Positions 51,229 to 60,845 of a stretch of DNA of 64,000 nt are shown piece by piece. The notes beneath the pieces are model-generated. The model had not been told where the DNA came from, did no database searches, and saw only the letters and a list, made by a program, of their open reading frames with translations. The first letter of the stretch is position 1. Every line of letters starts with the position of its first letter. Both the position numbers and the translations under genes were made by a program. Source of the DNA: Rhizobium leguminosarum (GTDB lineage Bacteria; Pseudomonadota; Alphaproteobacteria; Rhizobiales; Rhizobiaceae); the NCBI RefSeq assembly GCF_017876795.1, contig NZ_JAGIOR010000003.1, positions 372,001 through 436,000 of the forward strand, given 5' to 3'.

Positions 51229-52014
51229 ATGACCATTCGCACCATCGTGTGGGGTGAAAACATCCACGAGACGACCAATGAGATCGTCCGCGGCATCTAT
51301 CCCGAAGGCATGCACACGACGATCGCCAATGCGCTGAATGCCGATCCCGCCATCTCGGCAACGACAGCGACGCTGCAGGAGCCGGAACACGGCCTCAGCG
51401 AGGCCCGCCTTGCCGAAACCGATGTGCTGACCTGGTGGGGCCACAAGGATCATGGCGCGGTCTCCGACGTCGTCGTCGAGCGGGTCGCCAGGCGCGTCTG
51501 GGAGGGCATGGGCCTGCTTGTGCTGCATTCCGGACATTTCTCGAAGATCTTCAAGCGGCTGATGGGCACGCCCTGCGCGCTGAAGTGGCGCGAGGCGGGC
51601 GAGCGCGAGCGTCTGTGGACGATCAACCAGCGCCATCCGATCGCCGCCGGCATCGGCGAGCATTTCGAACTCGAAAACGAGGAAATGTACGGCGAGCAGT
51701 TCTCGGTGCCGGAGCCGCTCGAAACGGTGTTCATCTCCTGGTTCCAGGGCGGCGAAGTGTTCCGCTCGGGCCTGACCTGGCGGCGCGGCGCCGGCAACAT
51801 CTTCTATTTCCGCCCCGGTCATGAGACCTATCCGACCTATCACGACGCCACCATCCAGAAGGTGCTGATCAACGGCGTGAAGTGGGCCTATAACCCTGAG
51901 GGATCGTTGACGAGCATTACCGACGCCCCAAATGTGCCGGTAGAAAAGGCACTGGAGCCGATCGTCGAACGCGGCCCGAGACTGCACCAGGCCGGCGAAG
52001 CCGGTTACCGCTGA
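51229..52014 (+). CDS. thuA: ThuA, trehalose utilisation protein
   Basis: 261 residues of the ThuA (GATase1-like) family: [13 protein letters not shown] at the start, [34 protein letters not shown], and [33 protein letters not shown]. In S. meliloti ThuA and ThuB together are needed to turn trehalose and related disaccharides into 3-keto derivatives in the cytoplasm. AGGAGAG lies upstream of the ATG. No catalytic Cys of the class I amidotransferase type is evident, as usual in ThuA proteins. Confidence 0.93.
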   Translation: MTIRTIVWGENIHETTNEIVRGIYPEGMHTTIANALNADPAISATTATLQEPEHGLSEARLAETDVLTWWGHKDHGAVSDVVVERVARRVWEGMGLLVLHSGHFSKIFKRLMGTPCALKWREAGERERLWTINQRHPIAAGIGEHFELENEEMYGEQFSVPEPLETVFISWFQGGEVFRSGLTWRRGAGNIFYFRPGHETYPTYHDATIQKVLINGVKWAYNPEGSLTSITDAPNVPVEKALEPIVERGPRLHQAGEAGYR

Positions 52015-52185
52015 GGGGCTGAAACAGCTTGCTTCGGCGCGGACGCCACAGACGCACGCGATCGGCCTGGGAAGAACGGCTCTGATAGTCGGCGTCGATC
52101 TCTCCATCTGGCAAGGCCGTCTGGCGCTTGTGAAAGACGATCGGTTTTGCTGCGAACAATTCGATAAACGACCATGAGGACAAAA

Positions 52186-53223
52186 ATGCGCTTGATCATT
52201 CTCGGAACCGGAGGATGGGCAAACACCCATGCCATGAATTTCTCGGAAATCGCCGGCGTCAAAATTGTTGCCGCCGTCGATACGGACGAGGTCCGGCTGC
52301 GGGCCTTCGCGCTCAGGCATGGTATCCCGCTGACGTTCACATCGCTCGATGACGCCCTTGCCTGGGGAGAGTTTGACGCCGTGACCAATGTGACGCCAGA
52401 CCGGGCGCACTATTCCACGACGATGAAGTTACTCGGCGCCGGCAAGCATGTGCTCTGCGAGAAGCCGCTGGCGGTCAACTACCGCGAGGCCAGGGAGATG
52501 GCCGACGCCGCGGCGGCGTCCGGCAAGGTCACAATGGTAAACCTGACCTATCGCAATGTGGCGCCGCTGCAAGCAGCACGCAAAATGGTGCTGGATGGGC
52601 GTCTCGGCGCGATCCGCCACTTCGAAGCGTCCTATCTTCAGAGCTGGCTGGTCTCGAAGGCCTGGGGCGACTGGACCAAGGAATCGCAATGGCTCTGGCG
52701 GCTCTCGACAAAGCACGGCTCCAATGGGGTGCTGGGCGATGTCGGTATCCACATTCTCGACTTCGCGGTTTTTGCCGCAGGAAGCGACGTCAAGGCGGCC
52801 GCATCGCATCTTAAGGTGTTCGACAAGAGCCCCGGCAACCGGATCGGCGAGTATGATCTCGACGCAAACGACAGCTTCCTAATGATGGCCGAACTCGAAA
52901 ACGGGGCGGCCGGCGTCATCCATGCAACACGCTGGGCGACCGGCCATCTGAACGAATTGCGGCTGCGTCTGCACGGAGACAAGGGCGCGCTGGAGGTGGT
53001 GCATACGCCTGAAGGTTCGACCCTCCGGGCCTGTGAAGGCGCCGATGCCGACAAAGCAATCTGGCGCAAGATCGAGGTCGATCCGGTCCTCACCAATTTC
53101 CAGCGATTTGCAAACGCCGTGCAAAAGGGGCAGCCGGATGAGCCGGGTTTCGGCCATGCGGCCAAGCTGCAATATGTTCTTGATCACGCCGTGAAGACGG
53201 CGGGCGCTCTGACCGAGCTTTAG
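52186..53223 (+). CDS. thuB: ThuB, Gfo/Idh/MocA-family dehydrogenase
   Basis: 345 residues from MRLIILGTGGWANTHA (GAGGAC upstream; an ATG four codons earlier is possible). Rossmann motif ILGTGGWANTHAM, EKP motif in GKHVLCEKPLAVNYRE, then GSNGVLGDVGIHILDFAVF with the conserved Asp/His of the active site. With ThuA it oxidises disaccharides at C3. A 171-bp gap from thuA holds no gene but is long for an operon, so a secondary promoter or processing site is possible. Confidence 0.9.
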   Translation: MRLIILGTGGWANTHAMNFSEIAGVKIVAAVDTDEVRLRAFALRHGIPLTFTSLDDALAWGEFDAVTNVTPDRAHYSTTMKLLGAGKHVLCEKPLAVNYREAREMADAAAASGKVTMVNLTYRNVAPLQAARKMVLDGRLGAIRHFEASYLQSWLVSKAWGDWTKESQWLWRLSTKHGSNGVLGDVGIHILDFAVFAAGSDVKAAASHLKVFDKSPGNRIGEYDLDANDSFLMMAELENGAAGVIHATRWATGHLNELRLRLHGDKGALEVVHTPEGSTLRACEGADADKAIWRKIEVDPVLTNFQRFANAVQKGQPDEPGFGHAAKLQYVLDHAVKTAGALTEL

Positions 53224-53271
53224 ACAAAGACGCTCCAGTTCAGGGCCGCTTTTGCAGATTGTTCGGCTTCG

Positions 53272-53664
53272 TCAGATGCGCCGGTTCAGTTCGTCCTCGC
53301 TCACGCCGAAGTGGTCGAGGATGATGCCGACATTTCGGCGGTGAGACTTGAAATAGACATCGAAGATATCGCCGATCAGAGGAACCGTGCCGCAGGCGGC
53401 GTCGACGCCGAGATTGACCGCCATGCGGGCGAGCTTGTGAGCGGGAAGACCGAGCCGCCTTGCCTCGTCGATGATGAAAAGCCCTATCAGCGATCCAGCA
53501 ATGTCGCCGACGGCCGGGATGAGGCCGAGGACCGAGTCAGCCCCGATCCGTATGCCGACGATAGGCAACCGGACCGCCGTATCCATCAGACGGGCTATGC
53601 CGGCAGCGCGCCGAATTCGCCCGAGTTCGGCAGAGGTGAGGTATGTCGTTTTGCCCGTGTCCAT
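53272..53664 (-). CDS. DUF4112 domain protein
   Basis: 130 residues. The DUF4112 core is clear: RLMDTAVRLPIVGIRIGADSVLGLIPAVGDIAG, a hydrophobic helix SLIGLFIIDEARRLGLP, NLGVDAACGTVPLIGDIFDVYFKSHRRN. Two short hydrophobic hairpins suggest membrane association. Function unknown. ATG 53664 was chosen; the frame extends six codons upstream to a TTG. Convergent with thuB. Confidence 0.88.
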   Translation of the reverse strand: MDTGKTTYLTSAELGRIRRAAGIARLMDTAVRLPIVGIRIGADSVLGLIPAVGDIAGSLIGLFIIDEARRLGLPAHKLARMAVNLGVDAACGTVPLIGDIFDVYFKSHRRNVGIILDHFGVSEDELNRRI

Positions 53665-53722
53665 GCCCGTGAAACGCCGCAAAACCGATAAGGTTCGGCG
53701 GCGCGCGTGATCGGAGATCGCG

Positions 53723-54796
53723 CTATCTCTGGTCGGGAACCACGACCAGTTTGCCGACGAAGTTCTTCGCCATGAAGTCGGTCTGGGCGCGGTGGAATTC
53801 CGACAGCGGATAGACGCCGCCGACGAGAGGCCGGATTTTCCGGCTTTCGATATAGCCGACGAGCCGGCGGAAATCGGCGCGGCTTCCCTGGCTTGAGCCG
53901 TGCAGCTCCAGTTGCTTCAGATACATGGTCCTGAGGTCGAGCTGGACGACCGGTCCGGCGATTGCGCCGGCCGTGGTATAGCGGCCTTCGGGGCGCAGGA
54001 TCTTCAGGAGGTCGTTGAACAGCGGCCCGCCGACGAGATCGGCGACGACATCGATCGGCTCGCCGCGGCTGGCGGAATGCACGGCTTCGACCAGATCGCC
54101 CTTGCCACGGGTCACCACAGCTTCGGCGCCGATCTCGAGCATCGCCGCCTCCTTGCCGGGACCGGCGACTGCGATAGGGATGGCGCCGCGGCCACGCGCA
54201 AGCTGGATGATCGCCGAGCCGACGCCGCCCGAGGCACCGGTGACGAGGACGCGTTCGCCGGCGGCAAGCCTTGCCCGTTCCAGCATGCGCTCGCCGGTCA
54301 GATAGGCGCAGCAGAAGGTGGCGAGTTCGATGTCGGTCAGATCGGTTGCGACGACATGAGCGTTCTCGGCCGGCAGTGCCATATATTCGGCATAGCCGCC
54401 GTCACGGCCATGGCCCATGTAATCGATATCGGCGAGACTGTCGTCGTCGCGATTGTAAATCGAGAAGTCGACCATGACGCGTTCGCCGATGCGTTTCGGA
54501 TCGACGCCGGCGCCGACGCTGATGATATGGCCGACCGTATCGGTGCCCTGAATGCGCGGGAAGCTCAGCGTATTGCCCTGCCTGCGCCATGTGGAGACGG
54601 CGGACGGATCGTCCTCGGTGCCGTAGGCGCCTTGCCGAACCCAGACGTCGGTATTGTTCATGCCGCAAGCCGTGACGCGGATCAGAACCTCGCCGTCCGC
54701 CGGCCTCGGAACGGGCACGGTCCTGTCATAGACGAGCTTGTCCAGGCCGCCATGGCCGGTCAGCAATACGGCCGCCATCTTTTCCGGGATCGTCAT
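53723..54796 (-). CDS. MDR-family zinc-type alcohol dehydrogenase/quinone oxidoreductase
   Basis: 357 residues. N-terminal GroES-like domain (VLIRVTACGMNNTDVWVRQGAYG, then a GTDTVGHIISVG segment) and a Rossmann domain with VLVTGASGGVGSAIIQLARGRG for NADPH. Cys appears in ACGMNNTD, but His and Glu of a full catalytic zinc site are not all evident, so the quinone-oxidoreductase branch is possible. Start supported by GGGAGA. 14 bp after the aminotransferase gene, so it belongs to the ectoine-linked minus-strand operon; its step is unknown. Confidence 0.85.
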   Translation of the reverse strand: MTIPEKMAAVLLTGHGGLDKLVYDRTVPVPRPADGEVLIRVTACGMNNTDVWVRQGAYGTEDDPSAVSTWRRQGNTLSFPRIQGTDTVGHIISVGAGVDPKRIGERVMVDFSIYNRDDDSLADIDYMGHGRDGGYAEYMALPAENAHVVATDLTDIELATFCCAYLTGERMLERARLAAGERVLVTGASGGVGSAIIQLARGRGAIPIAVAGPGKEAAMLEIGAEAVVTRGKGDLVEAVHSASRGEPIDVVADLVGGPLFNDLLKILRPEGRYTTAGAIAGPVVQLDLRTMYLKQLELHGSSQGSRADFRRLVGYIESRKIRPLVGGVYPLSEFHRAQTDFMAKNFVGKLVVVPDQR

Positions 54797-54810
54797 GTTG
54801 AACGTCTCCC

Positions 54811-56187
54811 TCAGATGTTCTTGAAGACGGTGTCGATCGCGTCCGCTGCGGCCTTGACCACGATGTCGGCCTCCTCGCGTGTGAGGCAGAGCGGCGGGGC
54901 GAAGCCGAGGATGTCGCCCTGCGGCATGGCGCGGCCGATGACGCCCCGTTCGAGAAGAGCAGTGGCGACCTGCGGGCCGATCTTGCGGCTGGCATCGAAG
55001 AATTTTCGGTCGTCTCTGTCCTCGACGAATTCGATCGCCGCCATCAGGCCGTCGCCGCGGACGTCGCCGACGTTGCGGTGGCTGCCCACCGCCTTCTCCA
55101 GTTCCGAGCGGAAATAGGCGCCGGTCGTGCCGGCATTTTCGACGATGCCGAGTTCGTCGATCAGTTCGAGATTGGCGATGCCGGCGGCAGCGCAGATCGG
55201 GTGGGCGGAATAGGTCCAGCCGTGGCCGATCGCCCCCATCTGATCGGAGCCCTGCACCAGCACCTGCCACATCTTGGTCGAAACGATGGTGCCGGAAAGC
55301 GGAGCGTAGGCCGAGGTCAGGCCCTTGGCGATGGTGATCAGGTCCGGCTTCATGCCGTAATGATCCGAGCCGAACATCGTGCCGAGACGGCCGAAGCCGG
55401 TGACGACTTCGTCGGCGACGAGCAGGATGTCATATTTGTCGAGCACGGCCTGGATCTTCTGCCAATAACCCTTCGGCGGCGGCACGATGCCGCCGGTACC
55501 GAGAATGGGTTCGCCGATGAAGGCGGCGACGGTGTCCGGGCCTTCGGCGAGGATCATCTCCTCGAGCTTATCGGCGCAATATTGCGAGAACTGCTCCTCG
55601 TCCATCGACCGGTCGGGCCGGCGGAAGTAATAGGGTGCTTCGGTGTGCAGCACCGGTGCGCGCGGCAGGTCGAAGGCATTGTGGAAGAGTGCCAGGCCGG
55701 TGAGGCTGCCGGTCATGACGCCGGAGCCATGATAACCGCGCCAGCGCGAGATGATCTTCTTCTTGTCTGGCCGGCCGAGGATGTTGTTGTAATACCAGAT
55801 GAGCTTGATGTTGGTCTCGTTGGCGTCCGAGCCCGAGAGCCCGAAATAGACGCGGCTCATACCATCAGGCGCGCGATCGATGATCATCTTCGAAAGCGTA
55901 ATCGACGCCTCGGTGCCGTGGCCGACATAGGCGTGATAATAGGCGAGATCCTTCGCCTGTTCGGCGATGGCATCGGCGATCTTCTGACGGCCATAGCCGA
56001 CATTGACGCAATAGAGCCCGGCAAAGGCGTCGAGGCTTTTGCGTCCCGCCGTGTCGGTGATGTAGACGCCTTCGCCGCCGGCGACGACGCGGGTCGGCGT
56101 CTCGCCGCGCGCATGCATGCCCATATGGGTGGAGGGATGGAAGAAGTGATCGCGGTCCCAGGTGAGTTCGTTGCTTTTCTCGAGCAT
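54811..56187 (-). CDS. Class III aminotransferase (Atf-like, ectoine catabolism)
   Basis: 458 residues, PLP fold type I, omega-aminotransferase group. Motifs: FAGLYCVNVGYGR, VYFGLSGSDANETN, WRGYHGSG, PILGTGGIVPPPKGYW, VADEVVTGFGRLG and the PLP Lys in TIAKGLTSAY. In ectoine degraders such as Ruegeria pomeroyi an aminotransferase gene (atf) sits with ssd, and is thought to convert L-2,4-diaminobutyrate to aspartate semialdehyde; that role fits here by context. Alternative substrates for this family are GABA, beta-alanine and putrescine. Confidence 0.85.
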   Translation of the reverse strand: MLEKSNELTWDRDHFFHPSTHMGMHARGETPTRVVAGGEGVYITDTAGRKSLDAFAGLYCVNVGYGRQKIADAIAEQAKDLAYYHAYVGHGTEASITLSKMIIDRAPDGMSRVYFGLSGSDANETNIKLIWYYNNILGRPDKKKIISRWRGYHGSGVMTGSLTGLALFHNAFDLPRAPVLHTEAPYYFRRPDRSMDEEQFSQYCADKLEEMILAEGPDTVAAFIGEPILGTGGIVPPPKGYWQKIQAVLDKYDILLVADEVVTGFGRLGTMFGSDHYGMKPDLITIAKGLTSAYAPLSGTIVSTKMWQVLVQGSDQMGAIGHGWTYSAHPICAAAGIANLELIDELGIVENAGTTGAYFRSELEKAVGSHRNVGDVRGDGLMAAIEFVEDRDDRKFFDASRKIGPQVATALLERGVIGRAMPQGDILGFAPPLCLTREEADIVVKAAADAIDTVFKNI

Positions 56188-56281
56188 GTTCTATCCTCTT
56201 CTTGAAATAGGCGGCTTAGTGCATGTCGCCCGAAGGTGTGCCGCGGTACCGGGATAACGACATGCATAAAAACAAAGAGCT

Positions 56282-57778
56282 TTAAGCGGCGGTGTCGATG
56301 CAGAGATATTTGAGCTCGGTGAAGGCTTCGAGCCCGTGGCGTGAGCCCTCGCGGCCAAGACCGGACTGCTTCCAGCCGCCGAAGGGTATCGGGCCGCCGG
56401 TGATCTTCACGCGGTTGACCGCCACCATGCCGTATTCCAGCGCGCGCCCGAGGCGCATCTGCCGCGCGCCGTTTTCCGTGACGATATAGGCGACGAGGCC
56501 GTATTCGATATCGTTGGCGCGGGCGACGACCTCGTCTTCGGTGTCGAATGTGGTCAGTGCCGCCACAGGCCCAAAAGTCTCCTCGCGCATGATCAGCGCA
56601 TTCGCGGGCACATTCGTCAAAAGCGTCGGCTCGTAGAACAGCCGGCCGGCCTTATGGCGCCTGCCGCCGGTGACCAGGCGAGCGCCGCACGCCAGCGCGT
56701 CGGCGACCTGTTCCTCGACCTTGACGACGGCGCGCTCATGCATCAGCGGCCCGATCTCGGCGCCATCCTCAAGCCCGGCGCTGACCTTCAGAGCCGCAAT
56801 GCGGGCGGCAAAGGCTTTGGCGAAGTCGTCAGCGATCCGCCGCTGGACGAAGATCCGGTTGGCGGCAAGGCAATCCTGGCCTGATGTGGCAAACTTGGCG
56901 TCGACGGCGATCTCTACCGCCTTGGCGATATCAGCGTCGTCAAAAACGATCAGCGGGGCGTGGCCGCCGAGCTCCATCACCAGCCGCTTCAGGGTCGGCG
57001 CACATTGGGCAGCGATCAGCCGTCCGATCCCGGTGGAGCCGGTGAAGCTGATGGCCCGCAGGCGGGTGTCGGCACACATGCGTCCACCGATGGTTGCCGC
57101 ATTGCCGGTGACGACGTTGAAGACGCCGGCGGGAATGCCGGCCCGTTCGCCAAGCTCGGCAAGGGCAAGCGCCGAAAGCGGCGTCTCGGAGGACGGGTGG
57201 GCGACGACCGTGCAGCCGGCGGAAAGGGCTGCGGCAGCTTTGCGCGTGACCATGGCCGAGGGAAAATTCCAGGGCGTGACGATACCGACGACGCCGAGCG
57301 CCTCGCGCCGGACGATCATTTCCGCGTCCGGCAGATGGCTGGTGACGCTTTCGGCATTCAACCGCTTGCCTTCCTCCGCATACCATTCGAGGAAGGAGGC
57401 GGCGTAATCGATCTCGCCGCGCGATTCCGCCAGCGGCTTGCCCTGTTCGAGCGTCATGATCAGCGCCAGATCCTCCTTGGCCGCGAGCATCAGCGCGTGC
57501 CACTTCCGCAGGATCGCCGCCCGGTTCTGCGGCAGCATGGCACGCCAGGCGGCAAAAGCCTCCGACGCGGCATCGATCGCCGCCTCTGTCTCGTCCGTGC
57601 TAAGGCTTGCAACCCAAGCCAGCGTCGCCGAGGAGGCCGGATCTGTAACCTCGAAACTTTCGCCGGTTTTGCCGGCGATCCAGCGGCCGCCGACATAGGC
57701 GAGATCGCGCAGAAGATGGCGGTCGGAAAGTCGCGACAGCGCATCATGATAGGCGGGGCGGGCAAAAACGGCGGTCAT
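56282..57778 (-). CDS. Aldehyde dehydrogenase (SSADH-like, Ssd of ectoine catabolism)
   Basis: 498 residues of the NAD(P)-dependent aldehyde dehydrogenase superfamily: TPWNFPSAMVTRK, FTGSTGIGRLI, catalytic Glu in MELGGHAPLIVF and catalytic Cys in TSGQDCLAANRIFVQ, KITGGPIPFGGWKQSGLGREG. Closest by eye to succinate-semialdehyde dehydrogenase GabD. In this locus it probably oxidises aspartate semialdehyde to aspartate, the last step of ectoine use. GAGGAG precedes the ATG. The longer upstream frame to 58291 is out-of-gene. Confidence 0.88.
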   Translation of the reverse strand: MTAVFARPAYHDALSRLSDRHLLRDLAYVGGRWIAGKTGESFEVTDPASSATLAWVASLSTDETEAAIDAASEAFAAWRAMLPQNRAAILRKWHALMLAAKEDLALIMTLEQGKPLAESRGEIDYAASFLEWYAEEGKRLNAESVTSHLPDAEMIVRREALGVVGIVTPWNFPSAMVTRKAAAALSAGCTVVAHPSSETPLSALALAELGERAGIPAGVFNVVTGNAATIGGRMCADTRLRAISFTGSTGIGRLIAAQCAPTLKRLVMELGGHAPLIVFDDADIAKAVEIAVDAKFATSGQDCLAANRIFVQRRIADDFAKAFAARIAALKVSAGLEDGAEIGPLMHERAVVKVEEQVADALACGARLVTGGRRHKAGRLFYEPTLLTNVPANALIMREETFGPVAALTTFDTEDEVVARANDIEYGLVAYIVTENGARQMRLGRALEYGMVAVNRVKITGGPIPFGGWKQSGLGREGSRHGLEAFTELKYLCIDTAA

Positions 57779-57897
57779 GTCCAGTCTCCTCGTGGCGTGA
57801 CGTAAAGTCTTCCACGGGAGCGGGCGAGAGATTGTCTGTTGGTGGAGGCGAAAAGAGAGAGACGGTCTAAAGAACGGTGGCGTGGCAGAAGGATTGT

Positions 57898-58395
57898 CTA
57901 TGACGCGCTCTGGTCGTCGCCGGATGCGGCGAAGGAAGAGACCGGAAGCACCGTTTCCTCCTTCACCGTCTTGGTGACGATGTAGGTGAAGTAGCGGTCG
58001 ATGCCGAGTTGGCGGTCGAGAAGCCCGTCGACCAGCCGCTGATAGGCGTCGATATCGGGCGCGATGATCTTCAGGATGTAATCGACGCCGCCGCCGACCG
58101 ACCAGCAGGCGACGATCTCCGGGATAGCAGCAACGGCGCGCTCGAAGCGCTCGAAATCCGCCTGGCGATGATTGGCGAGTGTCACCTCCATCATGACGCT
58201 GGCGACTGGCGCGATGCGCCGTGGAGCGATGCGGGCGTGGTAGCCGGTGATCACGCCTGCCTTTTCGAGCTTGCGCAGCCGCATCCAGCATGGCGTCGGC
58301 GACAGCCCGGCCTTTTCGGCCAGCGCCAGCTTGGTGATGCGGCCGTCGCGCTGGACGGCGTCGAGAATGCGCAGGTCGATGGCGTCGAGTTTCAT
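57898..58395 (-). CDS. Lrp/AsnC-family transcriptional regulator (AsnC/DoeX-like)
   Basis: 165 residues. N-terminal AsnC helix-turn-helix (DAIDLRILDAVQRDGRITKLALAEKAGLSPTPCWMRLRKLEKAGVI) and C-terminal RAM effector-binding domain (VMMEVTLANHRQADFERFERAVAAIPEIVACWSVGGGVDYILKI). In other ectoine degraders an AsnC/DoeX protein regulates the cluster together with EnuR and senses diaminobutyrate derivatives. Divergent from enuR; upstream of the ssd-atf operon with a 119-bp gap. Confidence 0.88.
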   Translation of the reverse strand: MKLDAIDLRILDAVQRDGRITKLALAEKAGLSPTPCWMRLRKLEKAGVITGYHARIAPRRIAPVASVMMEVTLANHRQADFERFERAVAAIPEIVACWSVGGGVDYILKIIAPDIDAYQRLVDGLLDRQLGIDRYFTYIVTKTVKEETVLPVSSFAASGDDQSAS

Positions 58396-58496
58396 GGTGC
58401 TTTCTTCAGAAAGAAATCATTTCAAACGCAGCGAAAAGACAATGGAAGTGCATTTTGGCATTGTCAATTGAACTGATTTTCAGCAGTGTTAAAATC

Positions 58497-59882
58497 ATGA
58501 CAAAGTGGCGCCCCGATCCCTCGCAACTCCGCCGGCCGGCCTATCTCTCGCTTGCCGAGCAAATCGCCAACGCGATCACCGACGGCAAGCTCTCCGACGG
58601 GGCGCAATTGCCGCCGCATCGCAAGCTGGCCGACGACCTGCATCTTTCCGTGCAGACGGTGAGCCGCGCCTATGACGAGCTCAGCCGCCGGGGGCTGATA
58701 TCAGGCGAGATCGGCCGCGGTAGCTTCGTCCAGACCAGGCCGCGTGAGCCGGAGCCGCCTTATCTGCCGGAGCGGCTGGGCGAGGTGATCGATCTGTCGA
58801 TCCTGAAGCCGGTCTGCGAGCAGATTCATCTGGAAAGGCTGCGCCAGGCCTTCGGCTGGCTTTCGGAAAACCTGCCCTCCAGTTCGGCCCTGTCGTTCCG
58901 GCCGAACATGGTCTTTCCCCGTCACCGTGCCGTTGCCACCGAATGGCTGGCGCGCTGCGGGCTGGACGTATCGCCGCTGAATATCAGCGTGACGAATGGC
59001 GCGACCTCGGGCATGACGGTGGCGCTGATGAGCGTCGCCCCGCCCGGTTCGACCATTGCGACCGAAGCGGTCAGCCACCATACGCTGGTGCCGCTCTGCG
59101 GCTATCTCGGCCTGCACCTCGAAGGCCTGGCGATCGATGAGCAGGGCATGATCCCGGGGGCGCTTGATGAAGCCTGCCGCACGGGGCCAATTCGGGCAAT
59201 CTTCCTGCAGCCCTCGGTGATCAATCCGATGGCAGCGCTGATGAGCGCGGAGCGCCGGCAAGCGCTCGCCGCCGTCGCCGCCAAGCATGACATTGCGATT
59301 ATCGAAAACGACATTCTCGGGCCGATGGTCGAGAACCGCGCGCCGCCGATGGCCGCCTTTGCGCCGGAGCGTACGCTCTACGTCACGAGCTTCACGAAGA
59401 TCACCGTTCCGGGCCTGCGGATCGGTTATCTCGTCGCACCCGACCGCTATGTCGCCGCCGTCGCCAACCGGCATCTCGTTTCCAGCTGGATGGCGACGCC
59501 GGCTATGGCCGAGATTGCCACCCGCTGGGTCAGTGATGGCACGGCGATGGAACTGGTCAACTGGCAGCGTCGCGCCCTTGCGAGCCGCCATGCGATTGCG
59601 GCGGAGATGCTGGCCGGGCTGCCCTACCGGGCGCATCCGCAAAGCCTGCACGTTTGGCTGCCGCTCTCCGGCAACCATGAGGAAGACGGGTTCGTCTCGC
59701 AAGCAAGGCTGCGCGGCGTAGCGATCGCGCCTGGCAAATCGTTCCGCACCGCCGATCAGGGCTGGACGCCGGCCGTGCGCATTTCGCTTGGTTCGACGAC
59801 GGAAGACGAATTGCGCACCGGGCTTGGTATCGTCGCCTCACTGGCGCAGGGGAATCCGGAAGAGCTGCTGCTGGCGATTTAA
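58497..59882 (+). CDS. enuR: EnuR, MocR-type (GntR-aminotransferase) regulator
   Basis: 461 residues. Residues 15-80 form a GntR winged helix (SLAEQIANAITDGKLSDGAQLPPHRKLADDLHLSVQTVSRAYDELSRRGLI). The rest is an aspartate-aminotransferase-like domain with the PLP Lys301 in YVTSFTKITVPGLRIGY. EnuR of Ruegeria binds PLP at Lys302 and senses ectoine breakdown products such as N-alpha-acetyl-diaminobutyrate. The start ATG has no clear Shine-Dalgarno. Lies just upstream of ehuABCD-eutAB, which it should repress. Confidence 0.88.
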   Translation: MTKWRPDPSQLRRPAYLSLAEQIANAITDGKLSDGAQLPPHRKLADDLHLSVQTVSRAYDELSRRGLISGEIGRGSFVQTRPREPEPPYLPERLGEVIDLSILKPVCEQIHLERLRQAFGWLSENLPSSSALSFRPNMVFPRHRAVATEWLARCGLDVSPLNISVTNGATSGMTVALMSVAPPGSTIATEAVSHHTLVPLCGYLGLHLEGLAIDEQGMIPGALDEACRTGPIRAIFLQPSVINPMAALMSAERRQALAAVAAKHDIAIIENDILGPMVENRAPPMAAFAPERTLYVTSFTKITVPGLRIGYLVAPDRYVAAVANRHLVSSWMATPAMAEIATRWVSDGTAMELVNWQRRALASRHAIAAEMLAGLPYRAHPQSLHVWLPLSGNHEEDGFVSQARLRGVAIAPGKSFRTADQGWTPAVRISLGSTTEDELRTGLGIVASLAQGNPEELLLAI

Positions 59883-59911
59883 GCCGTTGCCGTGCGTTTG
59901 AGCACATGCAG

Positions 59912-59968
59912 AATAATTATCATGATATTATTTTACGAATTGACATGATTTTGATGCGCCGTCATCGT
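59912..59968 (+). promoter_or_regulatory. Candidate ehu promoter with upstream inverted repeat
   Basis: A 21-bp imperfect inverted repeat (59912-59932; arms AATAAT and ATTATT around ATCATGAT) precedes TTGACA (59940-59945), a 17-bp spacer and a weak -10 (CATCGT, 59963). This lies in the 121-bp enuR-ehuA gap and is the most likely site for EnuR control. Confidence 0.55.
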
Positions 59969-60003
59969 TAGGGCATTGCTTGTCTCAACAGGGAGAGACA
60001 TGA

Positions 60004-60789
60004 ATGCCTCAGCCCATCATCCGCATCGACAACATCGTCAAGAGATACGGCCCGCTGACCGTGCTCGACGGCCTGTCGATGAATGTCATGCCCGGCGAGA
60101 AGCTGGCGCTGATCGGGCCGTCCGGCTCCGGAAAGACGACGATCCTGCGCATTCTGATGACGCTGGAGACGATCAGCGGCGGCCATATCGAGGTCGATGG
60201 CGAACAACTCTACCACATGCCTGATAGCAACGGGTTGGTGCCAGCCAATGAGCGGCACCTGCACCGCATGCGCGAAAAGATCGGCATGGTCTTCCAGCAC
60301 TTCAATCTCTTTCCGCATAAATGCGTGCTCGACAATGTGACTCTGGCGCCGATGCTGACGAAGGGCATCAAGCGGCCGCAGGCCGAAAGGCGGGCAATGG
60401 AGCTTCTCGATATGGTCGGCCTGGCCGACAAGGCGAAAAGTGTCCCGGCGCAACTTTCCGGCGGGCAGAAGCAGCGTGTCGCCATTGCCCGCGCACTGGC
60501 GCTGTCGCCGAAGATCATGCTGTTTGACGAGGTGACATCGGCGCTTGACCCGGAACTGGTCGAGGAGGTGCTGAACGTCATGCGGCGGCTGGCCTCCGAA
60601 ACCGACATGACCATGCTTCTCGTCACCCATGAAATGGGCTTCGCCCATGATTTCGCCGACCGCGTGCTGTTCTTCGATCGCGGCAAGATCGTCGAGGAAG
60701 GCAAGCCGGGCGATATCTTCCGCAATCCGACGCAGGAGAGGACGCAGACCTTCCTGCGCAAGATCATTGCGGCTGGGCACCGCGTCTGA
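60004..60789 (+). CDS. ehuA: EhuA, ectoine/hydroxyectoine ABC transporter ATPase
   Basis: 261 residues, polar amino acid-type ATPase: Walker A GPSGSGKTT, Q-loop FQHFNLFPHKCVLDN, signature LSGGQKQRVAIARA, Walker B LFDEVTSALDPE, VTHEMGFAHDFADRV. In S. meliloti EhuABCD imports ectoine and 5-hydroxyectoine. GGGAGAG lies upstream of the ATG. First gene of the ehuABCD-eutAB operon. Confidence 0.92.
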   Translation: MPQPIIRIDNIVKRYGPLTVLDGLSMNVMPGEKLALIGPSGSGKTTILRILMTLETISGGHIEVDGEQLYHMPDSNGLVPANERHLHRMREKIGMVFQHFNLFPHKCVLDNVTLAPMLTKGIKRPQAERRAMELLDMVGLADKAKSVPAQLSGGQKQRVAIARALALSPKIMLFDEVTSALDPELVEEVLNVMRRLASETDMTMLLVTHEMGFAHDFADRVLFFDRGKIVEEGKPGDIFRNPTQERTQTFLRKIIAAGHRV

Positions 60790-60845
60790 CCTCAGACATT
60801 GCCCGCAAAGAACAAACTCAAGGAAAGCCAGAGGAGTTGGGAACG

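Noticed and set aside
58396..58496. Riboswitch or attenuator upstream of enuR
   Set aside because: The 101-bp gap shows no conserved aptamer-like structure; the start appears almost leaderless.
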